Below, one piece after another: positions 54,924 to 63,986 of a DNA stretch of 64,000 bases. A program made the position numbers and the translations under genes. The DNA comes from CAWBOV01 sp963790525 (lineage in GTDB: Bacteria > Actinomycetota > Actinomycetes > Mycobacteriales > Jatrophihabitantaceae). Each line of letters starts with the position of its first letter. Within the stretch, counting starts at the first letter, position 1. The stretch is taken from assembly GCA_963790525.1 (NCBI GenBank), contig CAWBOV010000005.1, positions 1 to 64,000 on the forward strand, in the 5' to 3' direction. The notes under the pieces are model-generated. The model searched no databases and had not been told where the DNA came from. It saw nothing but the letters and a program-made list of their open reading frames with translations.

Positions 54924-56170
54924 GACTCCATGGTGGACGGACGCATCGGCGCGAGCTGGCCGGAATCGGACGACGCGGTCGCCGCCAGCCAGGACCGCAC
55001 GCGCTCGGCGGAACTGTCCAATGCCGGCGGCTCGTAGTCGTAGGTTGCCGGTGTTCGGGAGAACTCGACGGGGTGCCGCACGCCGGGCATCCCGGACGGA
55101 CCCACGGCAACGATCGGGGTGAGCCCGAGCTCCGTCGCCATCTGCATGCCGCCGCGCACGTCGAGAATCGGCGCGCACGGAATACCGAAGGGCGACAGGT
55201 ACTCGTACCAGTCGGTGGCCGTCCGGGTACTGAGGGCGGACGCGAGCAGCGGGCGCAGCTGGTCGCGATTCCAGCTACGCAGCTGGTTGGTGACGAACCG
55301 CTCGTCGTCGATGAGCTCGCTGACACCGAGCGCTTCACACAGGCGGGCGTACTGCCTGTTGTTGCCGACCGCGAGGACGAGTTGGCCGTCGGCGGTCTCG
55401 ATCGGTTCGTAGGGGTAGATGCTCGGGTGCGCGTTACCCATGCGGTGCGGGACCACGCCGCCGATCGCGTACGCACCGGTCTGGTTCACCAGCCCTGACA
55501 GCGCAGAAGTCATCAGATTCAGCTCGAGTCGTTGCCCGGCGCCCGTCTCGTGCCGGTGGTTCAGGGCGGCCAGCACACCCAGCGCGGCATGCAGCCCGGT
55601 GATCACGTCGAAGACGGCGACGCCGGATCGGTACGGCACCGAGTCCGGGCTGCCGGTGAGGTCCATCATCCCGGACATCGCCTGCACGAGCAGGTCGTAG
55701 CCGGGCAGCGACGCGCCGGCCGCGGTGCCGAACCCGGTGATGGACGTGTAGATGATGCCCGGGTTGGTGGCGGCAACGGTGTCGTAGTCGAGGCCGAAGC
55801 GGGCGAAGCCGCCGGGTTTGAAGTTCTCGACGAGGACATCGGCGCGTTCGGCGATCTGCCGGGCGATCCCCAGGTCGGCGGCGTCGGCCAGATCGAGGAC
55901 GATGGAGTGCTTGTTGCGGTTGACCGACAGGTAGTACGTGGCTTCCCCGTCATGGACCGGTGGCCGCCACGACCGCGTCTCGTCCCCGTCCGGCGATTCG
56001 ATCTTGATGACCGTCGCGCCCAGGTCGGCGAGCAGCATGGTGCAGTAGGGGCCGGCGAGCACCCGGCCGAAGTCCGCGACCAGCACGCCGGACAGCGGTC
56101 CGGTCCCCGACCGTCCGAACCATTCCTGCAGGTGCCCGGCGGCTGGATCAGGTGCGTGCGGAGTGGTCAC
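54920..56170 (-). CDS. Class III (CaiB/BaiF-type) CoA-transferase
   Basis: The 416-aa protein from GTG 56170 has an intact frame. It moves CoA between acyl chains through an aspartyl thioester. Family blocks: VLVADFGRVLAGPYCTMLLA, LGATVIKIESPDGDETRSW, LSVNRNKHSIVLDL, VLVENFKPGGFARFGLDY, then SLPGYDLLVQAMSG with candidate catalytic Asp159, and RMGNAHPSIYPYEP. The next gene on this strand is DUF1203; divergent on the other strand is a thiolase. With that thiolase and the oxygenases downstream, I infer activation of an aromatic or ketoacid intermediate. Confidence 0.87.
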   Translation of the reverse strand: MTTPHAPDPAAGHLQEWFGRSGTGPLSGVLVADFGRVLAGPYCTMLLADLGATVIKIESPDGDETRSWRPPVHDGEATYYLSVNRNKHSIVLDLADAADLGIARQIAERADVLVENFKPGGFARFGLDYDTVAATNPGIIYTSITGFGTAAGASLPGYDLLVQAMSGMMDLTGSPDSVPYRSGVAVFDVITGLHAALGVLAALNHRHETGAGQRLELNLMTSALSGLVNQTGAYAIGGVVPHRMGNAHPSIYPYEPIETADGQLVLAVGNNRQYARLCEALGVSELIDDERFVTNQLRSWNRDQLRPLLASALSTRTATDWYEYLSPFGIPCAPILDVRGGMQMATELGLTPIVAVGPSGMPGVRHPVEFSRTPATYDYEPPALDSSAERVRSWLAATASSDSGQLAPMRPSTMES

Positions 56171-56311
56171 CAGGTCAGGCTTCCAACCCGAGCCCGTCCC
56201 GTCCACTGCAGCGGCCGGGGCGTGTGATGCATCCCGCGCACATCGGGCCGGCTCGAGCTCGATCACCGCTGCGGCGCACACTCGTCGGCAGGAGTCGAGG
56301 AGGACCCAGCC

Positions 56312-57501
56312 ATGCCTGCAGCTTTTGTCTATGACGCCGTGCGTACCGTCTTCGGCCGCTACGGCGGATCGCTGGCCGAGGTCCGCCCGGATGATCTCGC
56401 CGCCACCGTGGTGCGGTCCCTGATGACGCGGTCGCCGGGGCTGGACCCGGCGGGCGTCGACGAGGTCACGTTCGGGCTGGCCAACGGTGCCGGGGAGGAC
56501 AACCGCAACGTCGGGCGGATGGCCGTCCTGCTCGCCGGACTGCCGACCTCCGTGCCCGCCTCGACGGTGAACCGGCTGTGCGGGTCGAGCCTGGATGCCG
56601 CGATGCTCGCCTCCCGGCAGATCGAGACCGGCGACGCAGCCGTCGTCATCGCCGGCGGGGTCGAGTCGATGACCCGCTCCCCCTGGGTGCTGCCGAAGCC
56701 GGACAAACGCTTCCCCAGCGGTGACGCCACCGCCGTGTCGACGACACTGGGCTGGCGACTGGTCAACGAGCGCATGCCGAAGGAGTGGACGGTCAGCCTG
56801 GGCGAGGCCAACGAACTGCTCGCCGACAAGCACGGCATCAGCCGCGAGCGACAGGACGACTTCGCCGCCCGCTCACACACGCCGCGCGGACGCCGCCTGG
56901 GCCGACGGGTTCTACGACAACCTCGTCATACCCGTCGAAGGCGTCGACCCGTCCCGCGATGACAGCATCCGACCCGCCACCACCCCCGCAACGCTGGCCG
57001 CGCTCCGACCGGCGTTCCGCGCGGGCGGCACCATCACCGCCGGCAACGCCTCACCACTCAGCGACGGGGCCTCCGCGGTCCTGCTCGGCTCCGAAGCGGC
57101 CAGTGCGGTGATCGGGCGCCCGCCCGTCGCGCGCATCGCCGGCCGCGGCGCGTTCGCCCTGGACCCGCAGGACTTCGGCTACGCACCGGTCGAGGCCGCC
57201 AACCGGGCACTCGCCCGCGCCGGCATCGGCTGGGACGCCGTCGGCGCGGTCGAACTCAACGAGGCCTTCGCGGTCCAGTCACTCGCCTGCATCGACGCGT
57301 GGAAAGTCGGACCCGGACATCGTCAACGCCCACGGCGGCGCGATCGCCATCGGCCACCCCCTCGGCGCATCCGGAGGACGGATCCTGGGCACCCTGGTCG
57401 AGTCGCTACGCCGCGACCGACTGCGCTGGGGCCTCGCCGCGATCTGCATCGGCGTCGGACAGGGCCTCGCCATCGTCATCGAGAACATCGCGACCACATG
57501 A
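56312..57501 (+). CDS. Acetyl-CoA acyltransferase (thiolase, PcaF-like)
   Basis: About 396 codons. The nucleophile Cys90 is in STVNRLCGSSLDAAMLASRQ. Also visible: ITAGNASPLSDGASAVLL, VELNEAFAVQSLACIDAW, the His of GGAIAIGHPLGASGGRILG and the C-terminal Cys in AICIGVGQGLAIV. Two frame changes (about 56880 and 57300) split it. The family condenses or cleaves beta-ketoacyl-CoA; PcaF-type members cleave beta-ketoadipyl-CoA at the end of aromatic ring degradation. That reading fits the neighbouring CoA-transferase and oxygenases, but fatty-acid use cannot be excluded. Confidence 0.85.
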
Positions 57502-57549
57502 CCGCGTGAATCCGATCCGCCACGGGGCGGGCATCAGTCGACGGTGGGG

Positions 57550-58779
57550 CTATCGCTTGCCGTCGACGAACTCGCCGGTGGTGCGGTGGAAGTGTTGGAC
57601 GCCGGGTTCGTTGCGGCCGAAGACGAAATCACGGTCCCCGAGGGCGGCCAGGCCACGCTGCACTCCTTCACCGGTGGCGTAGTCCTCGTCGAGTGTCACG
57701 TCGTGGAACCACTCGCGCGCGAATGCCGCCGCGTTGCGTTCCTCGTCAGTGCGAGGCTCCTGGCGCAGCACGATCCGTTGCTCGGTGAAGGAACTGCCCG
57801 GCGTGCTCCCCGGCAGCACCAAGGCCACCGCCATCGTGTCGCGCCACCCGCCGGCGATCGCGAGGCCCGGGAACAGCCACAGGATCGGCCCGGCGCAGGC
57901 GGCCGGGTCCCACTCCGAGCGCGGCAGGTCGACGAAAGGCACGATCGAGCGCAGCGCGAACGCAATGCGCCCATGTGGTCCGAGCCGATCGAAGGTGGCC
58001 ATGTTCGAGAAGTTGGTCTTGAAGACCGTCTTCGCGTGCAGCGCGGCGAAGTGGTAACCCTCGAGGTACCCGTCGACGACGAGTTTCCAGTTCGGCCCGG
58101 GCAGAGTGCGGGATGAGAATCGATAGCCACGTTCGAGCCCGATGCCTTCGAGCAGGGTGCTCACCTCGGGGCCGAGCCACGTGTCGAGATCGATGCCGGC
58201 GGTGGGGTCGAGGCTCACGAAGATCAGCCCGTACCGCTCCTCGACGGCCAACTGGACCAGACCCATATCGGTCCGGTCGACAGGGCCGAACGTGTCCTGG
58301 CCGTAGACCCCGACGAGACAGCCGGCCAGGTCGTAGGACCAGGCGTGGTACGGACAGGTGAACCGCCTGACCGTTCCTGTCCCCTCGGGTACGAGTTCGG
58401 CGCCGCGGTGCCGGCACGCGTTCACGTGCGCCCGGACTCGGCCATCCGTGCCCCGGACGATGATCAGCGGTGTTCCCGCGACGTTGACCGCCTTGTACGA
58501 GCCCGATGTGGGCAACTCGCAGGTGAGCGCGACGGGCAGCGGCACCTTCTGATGGATCGTCGCCACCTCGGCCCGCCAGCGATCGGGGTCGCGGTAGTGC
58601 CTGATCGGCTCCCGCCACTGATCGTCGGCTTCATCGGTGCTGTTGTGGCGGTAGTGCTCGATCAGGCGAGCACTCACATCCAACGCATCGTCGCGGAATG
58701 CCCCCGCGAACTCGACGCCACGCACATAGGCAGGAGCGTCGCTGAGATCGGTACCGACTTCGCTGTCGTCGACGGCCAT
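57550..58779 (-). CDS. Rieske non-heme iron oxygenase, large subunit
   Basis: The 409-aa protein from ATG 58779 has a clean frame. The Rieske [2Fe-2S] centre is NACRHRGAELVPEGTG with CPYHAWSYDLAG: Cys122, His124, Cys142, His145. The mononuclear iron site is seen in WKLVVDGYLEGYHFAALH: Asp236 as bridge, His243 and His248 as ligands. This is the ring-hydroxylating or demethylase-type alpha subunit. No beta subunit, ferredoxin or reductase gene is beside it, which suits the alpha-only (alpha3) class. It follows the intradiol dioxygenase gene on the same strand (231 bp apart). Confidence 0.9.
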   Translation of the reverse strand: MAVDDSEVGTDLSDAPAYVRGVEFAGAFRDDALDVSARLIEHYRHNSTDEADDQWREPIRHYRDPDRWRAEVATIHQKVPLPVALTCELPTSGSYKAVNVAGTPLIIVRGTDGRVRAHVNACRHRGAELVPEGTGTVRRFTCPYHAWSYDLAGCLVGVYGQDTFGPVDRTDMGLVQLAVEERYGLIFVSLDPTAGIDLDTWLGPEVSTLLEGIGLERGYRFSSRTLPGPNWKLVVDGYLEGYHFAALHAKTVFKTNFSNMATFDRLGPHGRIAFALRSIVPFVDLPRSEWDPAACAGPILWLFPGLAIAGGWRDTMAVALVLPGSTPGSSFTEQRIVLRQEPRTDEERNAAAFAREWFHDVTLDEDYATGEGVQRGLAALGDRDFVFGRNEPGVQHFHRTTGEFVDGKR

Positions 58780-58859
58780 CGGGTCACTGTCCCTCCATGA
58801 TTCCGCCCGTCGTCGGTTCCCGGCTTGCGCACTTCCGAGGGCGACATTGTATGCAAGTA

Positions 58860-58869
58860 TTGGATCCAA
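58860..58869. promoter_or_regulatory. TTGGATCCAA palindrome upstream of the Rieske gene
   Basis: A perfect 10-bp palindrome in the 231-bp gap 58780-59010, within an AT-richer stretch (ATTGTATGCAAGTA just before), 81 bp upstream of the Rieske start. It resembles half-spaced GntR-type boxes (inference). No regulator gene is adjacent. Confidence 0.4.
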
Positions 58870-59010
58870 AACAGTCGGAGTCAAGGTCGAGCGCGGGATT
58901 CGAATGGGCACTCGGCGTCTGACAGCACTCGCGCACAGCACGGCTCGCGGAAGGGGCACGGGCGGCGCGAGGGTGAGTCCTACCCTGACCGTGGTAGGCA
59001 GGCGTGCACG

Positions 59011-59919
59011 TCACCCGTGGTTGCCGGCCGGTGGGTCCTCACGCAGGAGGACCACGTCGAAGGTCAGGGTGTGGAACGGGTTGGCCAGCCCGAGCGTCGC
59101 CGCGCGCTCCGGGTCGTCGACCTCGGGCGCATCACGCACGAGGGTCTCCTTGACGGCGAAAACCGCGTCGGAGTCGATGAAGGGACTGTCGGCGATGAAG
59201 GCGTGAGTGGTGACCGGGCGGAACCCCGGCGCGGTCACGATGAAATGGAGGTGCGCCGGGCGGTAGGGGTGGCGCGCGGTGGCGGCCAGCAACCTGCCGA
59301 CCGGACCGTCATCGGGGATCGGGTAGTACTTCGGCAGAACCGACCGGAACCAGTAGTGCCCACGCTCGTCGGAACGGAAGAGGCCGCGGAGATTGCGCTC
59401 CGGCTGGACACCCGGCTGCTGCACGTCGTAGAAGCCGTCGTCGTTCGCCTGCCAGACATCGATGGACGCACCCGGGACAGCCGCGCCATCCGGCGCGGTG
59501 ATTCGCCCCGAGACGAAGCACGGGCTGCCCTTCCCGTCGAGAGCAATGGTGTCGCCGAGCTCCCGCGCGGGAGAGGCGACCATGTGGAAGGGCCCGAGCA
59601 CCGTCGACTCTGTCGCCGCCCCGAGCGCGCGGTGGTTGATCGTTTCCACCAACATCGAGATTCCCAGGACGTCGGACAGCAACACGAACTCCTGCCGGAC
59701 ATCGGTGCACATCCGGCCAGTGGCGGTGAGGAACTCGACAGCGCCGCGCCACTCCTCCTCGGTGAGCTGGACATCCTTGACGAACGCGTGCAGGTGGTGG
59801 ATCAACGAGTTCAGGAGCTCACGCAGGCGTGCATCGGTCGTGCCGGCGAAGCTGGCGGCAACCACCTCCGCGGAGCGCTCCTCGGTGAACAGCTCCTGTG
59901 GCGCCGCGTCGTCGGTCAT
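59011..59919 (-). CDS. Intradiol ring-cleavage dioxygenase, hydroxyquinol 1,2-dioxygenase type
   Basis: The 302-aa protein from ATG 59919 has GGGAGCTCC upstream. It is an Fe(III) dioxygenase that splits catechols or hydroxyquinol between the hydroxyls. An N-terminal helical dimerisation domain (1-105: LNSLIHHLHAFVKDVQLTEE, VEFLTATGRMCTDVRQEFVL) is followed by the catalytic beta sandwich. Iron ligands are Tyr164 (DDGFYDVQQPG), Tyr198/199 (KYYPIPDDGP), His223 and His225 (RPAHLHFIVTAPG), close to the numbering of known catechol 1,2-dioxygenases. The PCFVSGRITAPDGAAVPGAS and ETINHRALGAATESTVLGPF blocks favour hydroxyquinol enzymes. The product would be maleylacetate or muconate. Confidence 0.88.
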   Translation of the reverse strand: MTDDAAPQELFTEERSAEVVAASFAGTTDARLRELLNSLIHHLHAFVKDVQLTEEEWRGAVEFLTATGRMCTDVRQEFVLLSDVLGISMLVETINHRALGAATESTVLGPFHMVASPARELGDTIALDGKGSPCFVSGRITAPDGAAVPGASIDVWQANDDGFYDVQQPGVQPERNLRGLFRSDERGHYWFRSVLPKYYPIPDDGPVGRLLAATARHPYRPAHLHFIVTAPGFRPVTTHAFIADSPFIDSDAVFAVKETLVRDAPEVDDPERAATLGLANPFHTLTFDVVLLREDPPAGNHG

Positions 59920-60217
59920 CGCTGTGGGAGCTCCTCTGCGGGCTTGGTGGAAGTCTCCATTGTGGCGAGGTCCTTGTCCGGCTGCCATGCGTTGGGTGCG
60001 CCGCGGGCTGAGCCGCTTCCGCGAGGTACTCCTGATGCGCGCAGATCTGTTCTCACCGACCGCGACTATGAAGGAGGTACAAGGATTCGAGCCGGCCTCA
60101 GCTGACGGCCACGAGCCGTCGCCCACCTCGTCGAGAAAGGCGACCTGGCGGTGCGGGTGCAGGTGCGTTCGACCCGCCGGGTGGAACCGGCACCTGTTCG
60201 GAAAGGGAGGAGCGGAG

Positions 60218-60799
60218 ATGGATCAGTCGTCCGACGTCGACTACGTCGCACTGTCACGCGACGCGTTGAGTGGTGCAAACCCTGTGCCACAGTTGATGGA
60301 AGCGCTGAGCAAGGCGTGGTCGGACTGCTATCGATTGCACACGCCGGCCGCCAACCTCTATGAGTTCGGGCCTGAGCCGTGGACATTCCTCTTCGACTTC
60401 TCCACCGAAACCGGCGCGCCGCAATCGGATCGAACCATCGCCGCGTGGGGTCGATCCATGCCCGGGCACCGACCACGAGACGAGACCTACCAGCGCGGCT
60501 ACCCATCACCCAACGGCCGCGCCGAACGCCCGCTCGACAAGGGTCACATGGTCCCTCACCAGGTTGGCGGTGACCTCGGTCAGAACATCTTTCCCCAGGA
60601 CCGTGAGCTCAATCGCGGTTGGTCAGAGCAGGGGCGGCGATACCGGGCGCTGGAGCGCGAGGTCGCCGCGACGCCCGATACCTTCTTCTTCTGCCGCCTG
60701 ATCTACCGCGATGCGACCGATTTCCCGGCATGGGTCGAACTCGGGGTCCTTCGCGCTGGCGGCCTGCACGTCGATCGGTTCCGTAACCGCTTCGACTGA
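60218..60799 (+). CDS. DNA/RNA non-specific endonuclease (NUC1-like)
   Basis: The 193-aa protein from ATG 60218 has GGGAGGAGCGG ribosome site. The beta-beta-alpha-metal nuclease core is LDKGHMVPHQVGGDLGQNIF then PQDRELNRGWSEQGRRYRAL, i.e. D-x-G-H with catalytic His and the metal-binding Asn. Behind it EREVAATPDTFFFCRLIYRD. No signal peptide or export domain is visible, and no immunity gene follows, so it could be a toxin core exported by an unseen partner, a phage-defence effector, or a housekeeping nuclease. The 298-bp gap upstream (59920-60217) shows no gene. Confidence 0.8.
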   Translation: MDQSSDVDYVALSRDALSGANPVPQLMEALSKAWSDCYRLHTPAANLYEFGPEPWTFLFDFSTETGAPQSDRTIAAWGRSMPGHRPRDETYQRGYPSPNGRAERPLDKGHMVPHQVGGDLGQNIFPQDRELNRGWSEQGRRYRALEREVAATPDTFFFCRLIYRDATDFPAWVELGVLRAGGLHVDRFRNRFD

Positions 60800-60978
60800 G
60801 ACACGGTCAGCCCCACACATCGCCACTGGCCACGCGTCAGCGAAACCCTGACCCTCCGCTTCCTCAGTAGCGAACACTCGCACTGCTGAGCGTCTCAGCG
60901 AGGCTAACGTCAGCCGATACACCCGATACTATATGACTGTTCCAGTTGAGGTTTTCGTGGACGAAGTAAGAAGGATGG

Positions 60979-61929
60979 CTACCTGCTGTGCGCAGCGGTA
61001 GTCCCCAGCGCGGACATGCGCCGGCGGTAGTCGGTTGGTGTCATGCCGTGCTCGGCGCGGAATTGGCGGTTGAAGTTCGAAAGGTTGGTGTAGCCGACTT
61101 GATAGCAGATCGAGTTCACGGACAGGTCGGCGTCGTTGTCGAGGAGCGTGCGAGCTTTGGCAAGACGCAGTCTCCGGACGGTGTCGGCAAATCCTGAGCC
61201 GGTCATCTTTTTGAAGTAGCGGGAAAACGTGGAGTCGGACATATTCGCCCGGTGAGCTGCCGCTGACAGGGTGACGTTGCCGTCGAGGTTGTGCTGGAGG
61301 TAGTCGAAGACCTCGTCGATGACGTCGCCGGCGTAGGCCTCGTCGGCGGGTGGGCGCCAGCCGCTGGACAGAGCGGCGTACTCATCGCGGGGGGCGGCCG
61401 ACAGTGTGTGGAGCAGTGTGAAGATGCACGCAACGCGTTGGGCGCCGCGCGTTTCGCCGATGGAGAGCAACGCCGCGCTACCCCGTCTGGCGCTCTCTCC
61501 GGTGAACTCGAGCCCGCGGGCAGCGCGGTGCAGGAGGCCACCGGTGGCGGACAGCTCCGGGAGAAGTTCTTGGCATTGCGCGAGCCAATCGGGGTGGAAT
61601 TGAAAGACGACGTCGCGGTCCTTGACCACGTCGCCGGCGGCGAGGTCACTGATCCAGTGGTGCGGGAGGTTCGAACCCACCAGCACGAGCTGGCCGGCCG
61701 AGAAACGGTCGATGTGGTCGCCTACCACGTACCGCCCGTGGCCGGACCGGATGAGATGGACCTCGAATTCTGGATGATAGTTCCATCGAGCCACTGGGCT
61801 CGGTACGTCGTGCATATGCCATCGACCTGATAGCCCCGGTTGGGTTGGGACCAGCTCTCGGGCGGCTTGGCTGCGGGCCAGTCGGTGGGCCACGGTCGCG
61901 GGATCGGACGATCCGCTTCGGTCGAGCAT
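60979..61929 (-). CDS. AraC-family regulator
   Basis: A 316-aa protein from ATG 61929. The N-terminal cupin-like sensor has RWNYHPEFEVHLIRSGHGRY and GSNLPHHWISDLA. The C-terminal double helix-turn-helix is well kept: VTLSAAAHRANMSDSTFSRY, FKKMTGSGFADTVRRLRLAK, VNSICYQVGYTNLSNFNRQF, RAEHGMTPTDYRRRM. It is divergent from the polyol-dehydrogenase and kinase operon, 111 bases away, so it probably activates that operon with a sugar alcohol as ligand. The 179-bp gap beyond its 3' end is empty. Confidence 0.9.
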   Translation of the reverse strand: MLDRSGSSDPATVAHRLARSQAARELVPTQPGLSGRWHMHDVPSPVARWNYHPEFEVHLIRSGHGRYVVGDHIDRFSAGQLVLVGSNLPHHWISDLAAGDVVKDRDVVFQFHPDWLAQCQELLPELSATGGLLHRAARGLEFTGESARRGSAALLSIGETRGAQRVACIFTLLHTLSAAPRDEYAALSSGWRPPADEAYAGDVIDEVFDYLQHNLDGNVTLSAAAHRANMSDSTFSRYFKKMTGSGFADTVRRLRLAKARTLLDNDADLSVNSICYQVGYTNLSNFNRQFRAEHGMTPTDYRRRMSALGTTAAHSR

Positions 61930-62040
61930 TGCAACAAAGTATCGGAACTTGACGCTTCGCGCGCTATCCGAGTGTCTGCGCCCGCCGCAGGCTGGACCCA
62001 TTGATACGCGGTTACGGCCGCATGAGTCTTGGAGTGACGA

Positions 62041-63051
62041 ATGGGTAACCGCAGCGCCTTGCTGGAGTCGACCGGAGTGGTACGCATCGTTGACCTGCCG
62101 ATGCCCGAGGCCGGACCCCACCAGGTGATCGTTCAGATCGAGGCGGTCGGCATCTGCGGGTCCGACTGCCACTACTACGACCACGGCCGGATCGGCCCCT
62201 ACGTCGTCACCGCGCCGCTGGTACTCGGTCACGAGGCCGCCGGCACCGTCACAGCGGTGGGAGCTGGCGTGACCGATCGGGTGGTCGGGCACCACGTGGC
62301 GATCGAGCCGGGCGTGCCGTGCCGGCACTGTGCCCAATGCCTGAGCGGTCGTTACAACCTCTGCCCGGATGTCGAATTCCTCGCCACGCCTCCGATTCAC
62401 GGTGCGCTCACCCAGTACCTCGCGGTCGACGCCGGGTTCACCCATGTCGTCCCCGACGGCATGTCCCTCGACCGGGCCGCGATGGCCGAACCGGTGTCGG
62501 TGGGGGTATGGGCCGCCCGCCGGGCCGGCATCACCGCCGGCGACCGCGTGCTCGTCACCGGCGCGGGACCGGTCGGGCTACTGGCGGCCCAAGTCGCTCG
62601 GGCGTTCGGGGCGGTCCAGGTCGCGTGTAGCGACGTCAGCCCGTTCCGGCTCGGCATCGCCGAGAAACTTGGGCTCACCGCCCTGGACGCGTCCGCGCCG
62701 CTGGCCGGATCGTTCGACGTGCTGCTCGAATGCTCCGGCAGCCAAGCCGCCTTGACGGCCGGGCTGTCCGTCCTGGACCGCCAGGGCAGAGCTGCCCTGG
62801 TCGGCATGGGCGCCGAGACGGTGGCGATCAACCTGCCGCTCGTGCAAGACCGGGAGCTCACGATCACCGGGTCATTCCGCTACGCCAACACCTACCCGCT
62901 GGCGCTGCAACTCATCGCAGACGGACACGTCGACGTCGACACGATCGTGACGCACCGGCTGCCCCTCGACCAGTCCGACGACGCACTCACCATCGGCCGC
63001 CGCGACTCGGCGGCGCTCAAAGTTGTAGTGCTGCCGCAGGTCCACACGTGA
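62041..63051 (+). CDS. Zinc-dependent polyol (sorbitol/xylitol-type) dehydrogenase
   Basis: The 336-aa MDR enzyme has zinc ligands Cys39 (VGICGSDCHYY), His64-Glu65 (LVLGHEAAGTV) and the structural cluster Cys94/97/100/108 (GVPCRHCAQCLSGRYNLCPD). The Rossmann motif is VLVTGAGPVGLLAAQVARAF. HYYDHGRIGPYVV and GSFRYANTYPLALQLIADGH are typical of sorbitol and xylitol dehydrogenases, which oxidise polyols with NAD. The frame is clean. Its stop overlaps the GTG start of the kinase gene (GTGA). The divergent AraC gene suggests induction by the substrate. Confidence 0.9.
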   Translation: MGNRSALLESTGVVRIVDLPMPEAGPHQVIVQIEAVGICGSDCHYYDHGRIGPYVVTAPLVLGHEAAGTVTAVGAGVTDRVVGHHVAIEPGVPCRHCAQCLSGRYNLCPDVEFLATPPIHGALTQYLAVDAGFTHVVPDGMSLDRAAMAEPVSVGVWAARRAGITAGDRVLVTGAGPVGLLAAQVARAFGAVQVACSDVSPFRLGIAEKLGLTALDASAPLAGSFDVLLECSGSQAALTAGLSVLDRQGRAALVGMGAETVAINLPLVQDRELTITGSFRYANTYPLALQLIADGHVDVDTIVTHRLPLDQSDDALTIGRRDSAALKVVVLPQVHT

Positions 63052-63986
63052 GCGCCGCCGCCGAGCTGCACCACGGTGGAGCCGACGTGTGCGACGCGGC
63101 CCGCCGCAACGCCGCGCTGTCCGGCGACACACGCTGGCTGGCCGCGCTGCCAGCGCTGATCCGGGCCATGGAGCAGCGATGGTCGATCACCGTCGCCGAG
63201 TCCTACGCTTTCGCGACCGAGGCATTCGTGGCCCGCGCCTGGCAAGCCGACGGCACACCGGTCGTGCTCAAACTGGCGCCCCCATCGGCAATCCGACGGT
63301 GCGGGCCCGGATCGGCCATCGATGACCAGGTCGCCGCACTGCGCATGTCCAACGGCCGCGGCTGCGTTCGACTGCTGCGCCACGACCGAGACCGCGGCGC
63401 GCTTCTGCTGGAACGCCTCGGCCAGCCGCTCGCAGACAGCAACACCCCCCACGCCGAGCGCATGCGCATTCTGACCGCGGCCGCCCAGGTGTTCTGGCGG
63501 CCCGTCGCACCCGGCCACTCCCTGCCCACTGGTGCGGATCAAGCCATCGAGCTCGCGCGCTACATCAGGGCCACCTGGAAAGCCCTGAACAAGCCGTGCA
63601 CAGCCCGCACCATCCGCCACGCCATGACGGCGGCGCACCACCGCGCAGCCGCCCACGACGACAACCGCGCCGTGCTCGTCCACGGCGACCTACACCAATG
63701 GAACGCACTCGCCTCACAACACGACTACCTGCTCGTCGACCCGCACGGCATCATCGCCGAACCCGAATACGACCTCGGCGTCATCATGCGAGAAGACCCC
63801 CTCGAACTCATGCAGGGAGACCCCCGCAACCGGGCCACCGAACTCGCGGCACACACCGGCCGCGATGAAGACGCGATCTGGGAATGGGGAGTACTTCAAC
63901 GCGTCGCCACCGGGCTCAAATGCAGCTCCCTCGGCATGCCCGTAGGACCCCTCATGCTCGCCGCCGCTGACCAGATCTCCGCGTAA
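63048..63986 (+). CDS. APH(6)/hydroxyurea-type small-molecule kinase
   Basis: The 312-aa protein begins at GTG 63048, coupled to the polyol dehydrogenase. The kinase core is LVHGDLHQWNALASQHDYLL with VDPHGIIAEPEYDLGVIMRE, matching the APH_6_hur family (streptomycin 6-kinase and relatives) in spacing and the D-P-x-G motif. The N-terminal lobe has the strand PVVLKLAPPSAIRRCGPG. Despite the family name, the operon context (polyol dehydrogenase, AraC) suggests a sugar-alcohol or cyclitol kinase. Streptomycin is itself a phosphorylated cyclitol derivative, so the substrate logic is plausible. Stop at 63986, 14 bases from the window end. Confidence 0.82.
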   Translation: MSAAAELHHGGADVCDAARRNAALSGDTRWLAALPALIRAMEQRWSITVAESYAFATEAFVARAWQADGTPVVLKLAPPSAIRRCGPGSAIDDQVAALRMSNGRGCVRLLRHDRDRGALLLERLGQPLADSNTPHAERMRILTAAAQVFWRPVAPGHSLPTGADQAIELARYIRATWKALNKPCTARTIRHAMTAAHHRAAAHDDNRAVLVHGDLHQWNALASQHDYLLVDPHGIIAEPEYDLGVIMREDPLELMQGDPRNRATELAAHTGRDEDAIWEWGVLQRVATGLKCSSLGMPVGPLMLAAADQISA

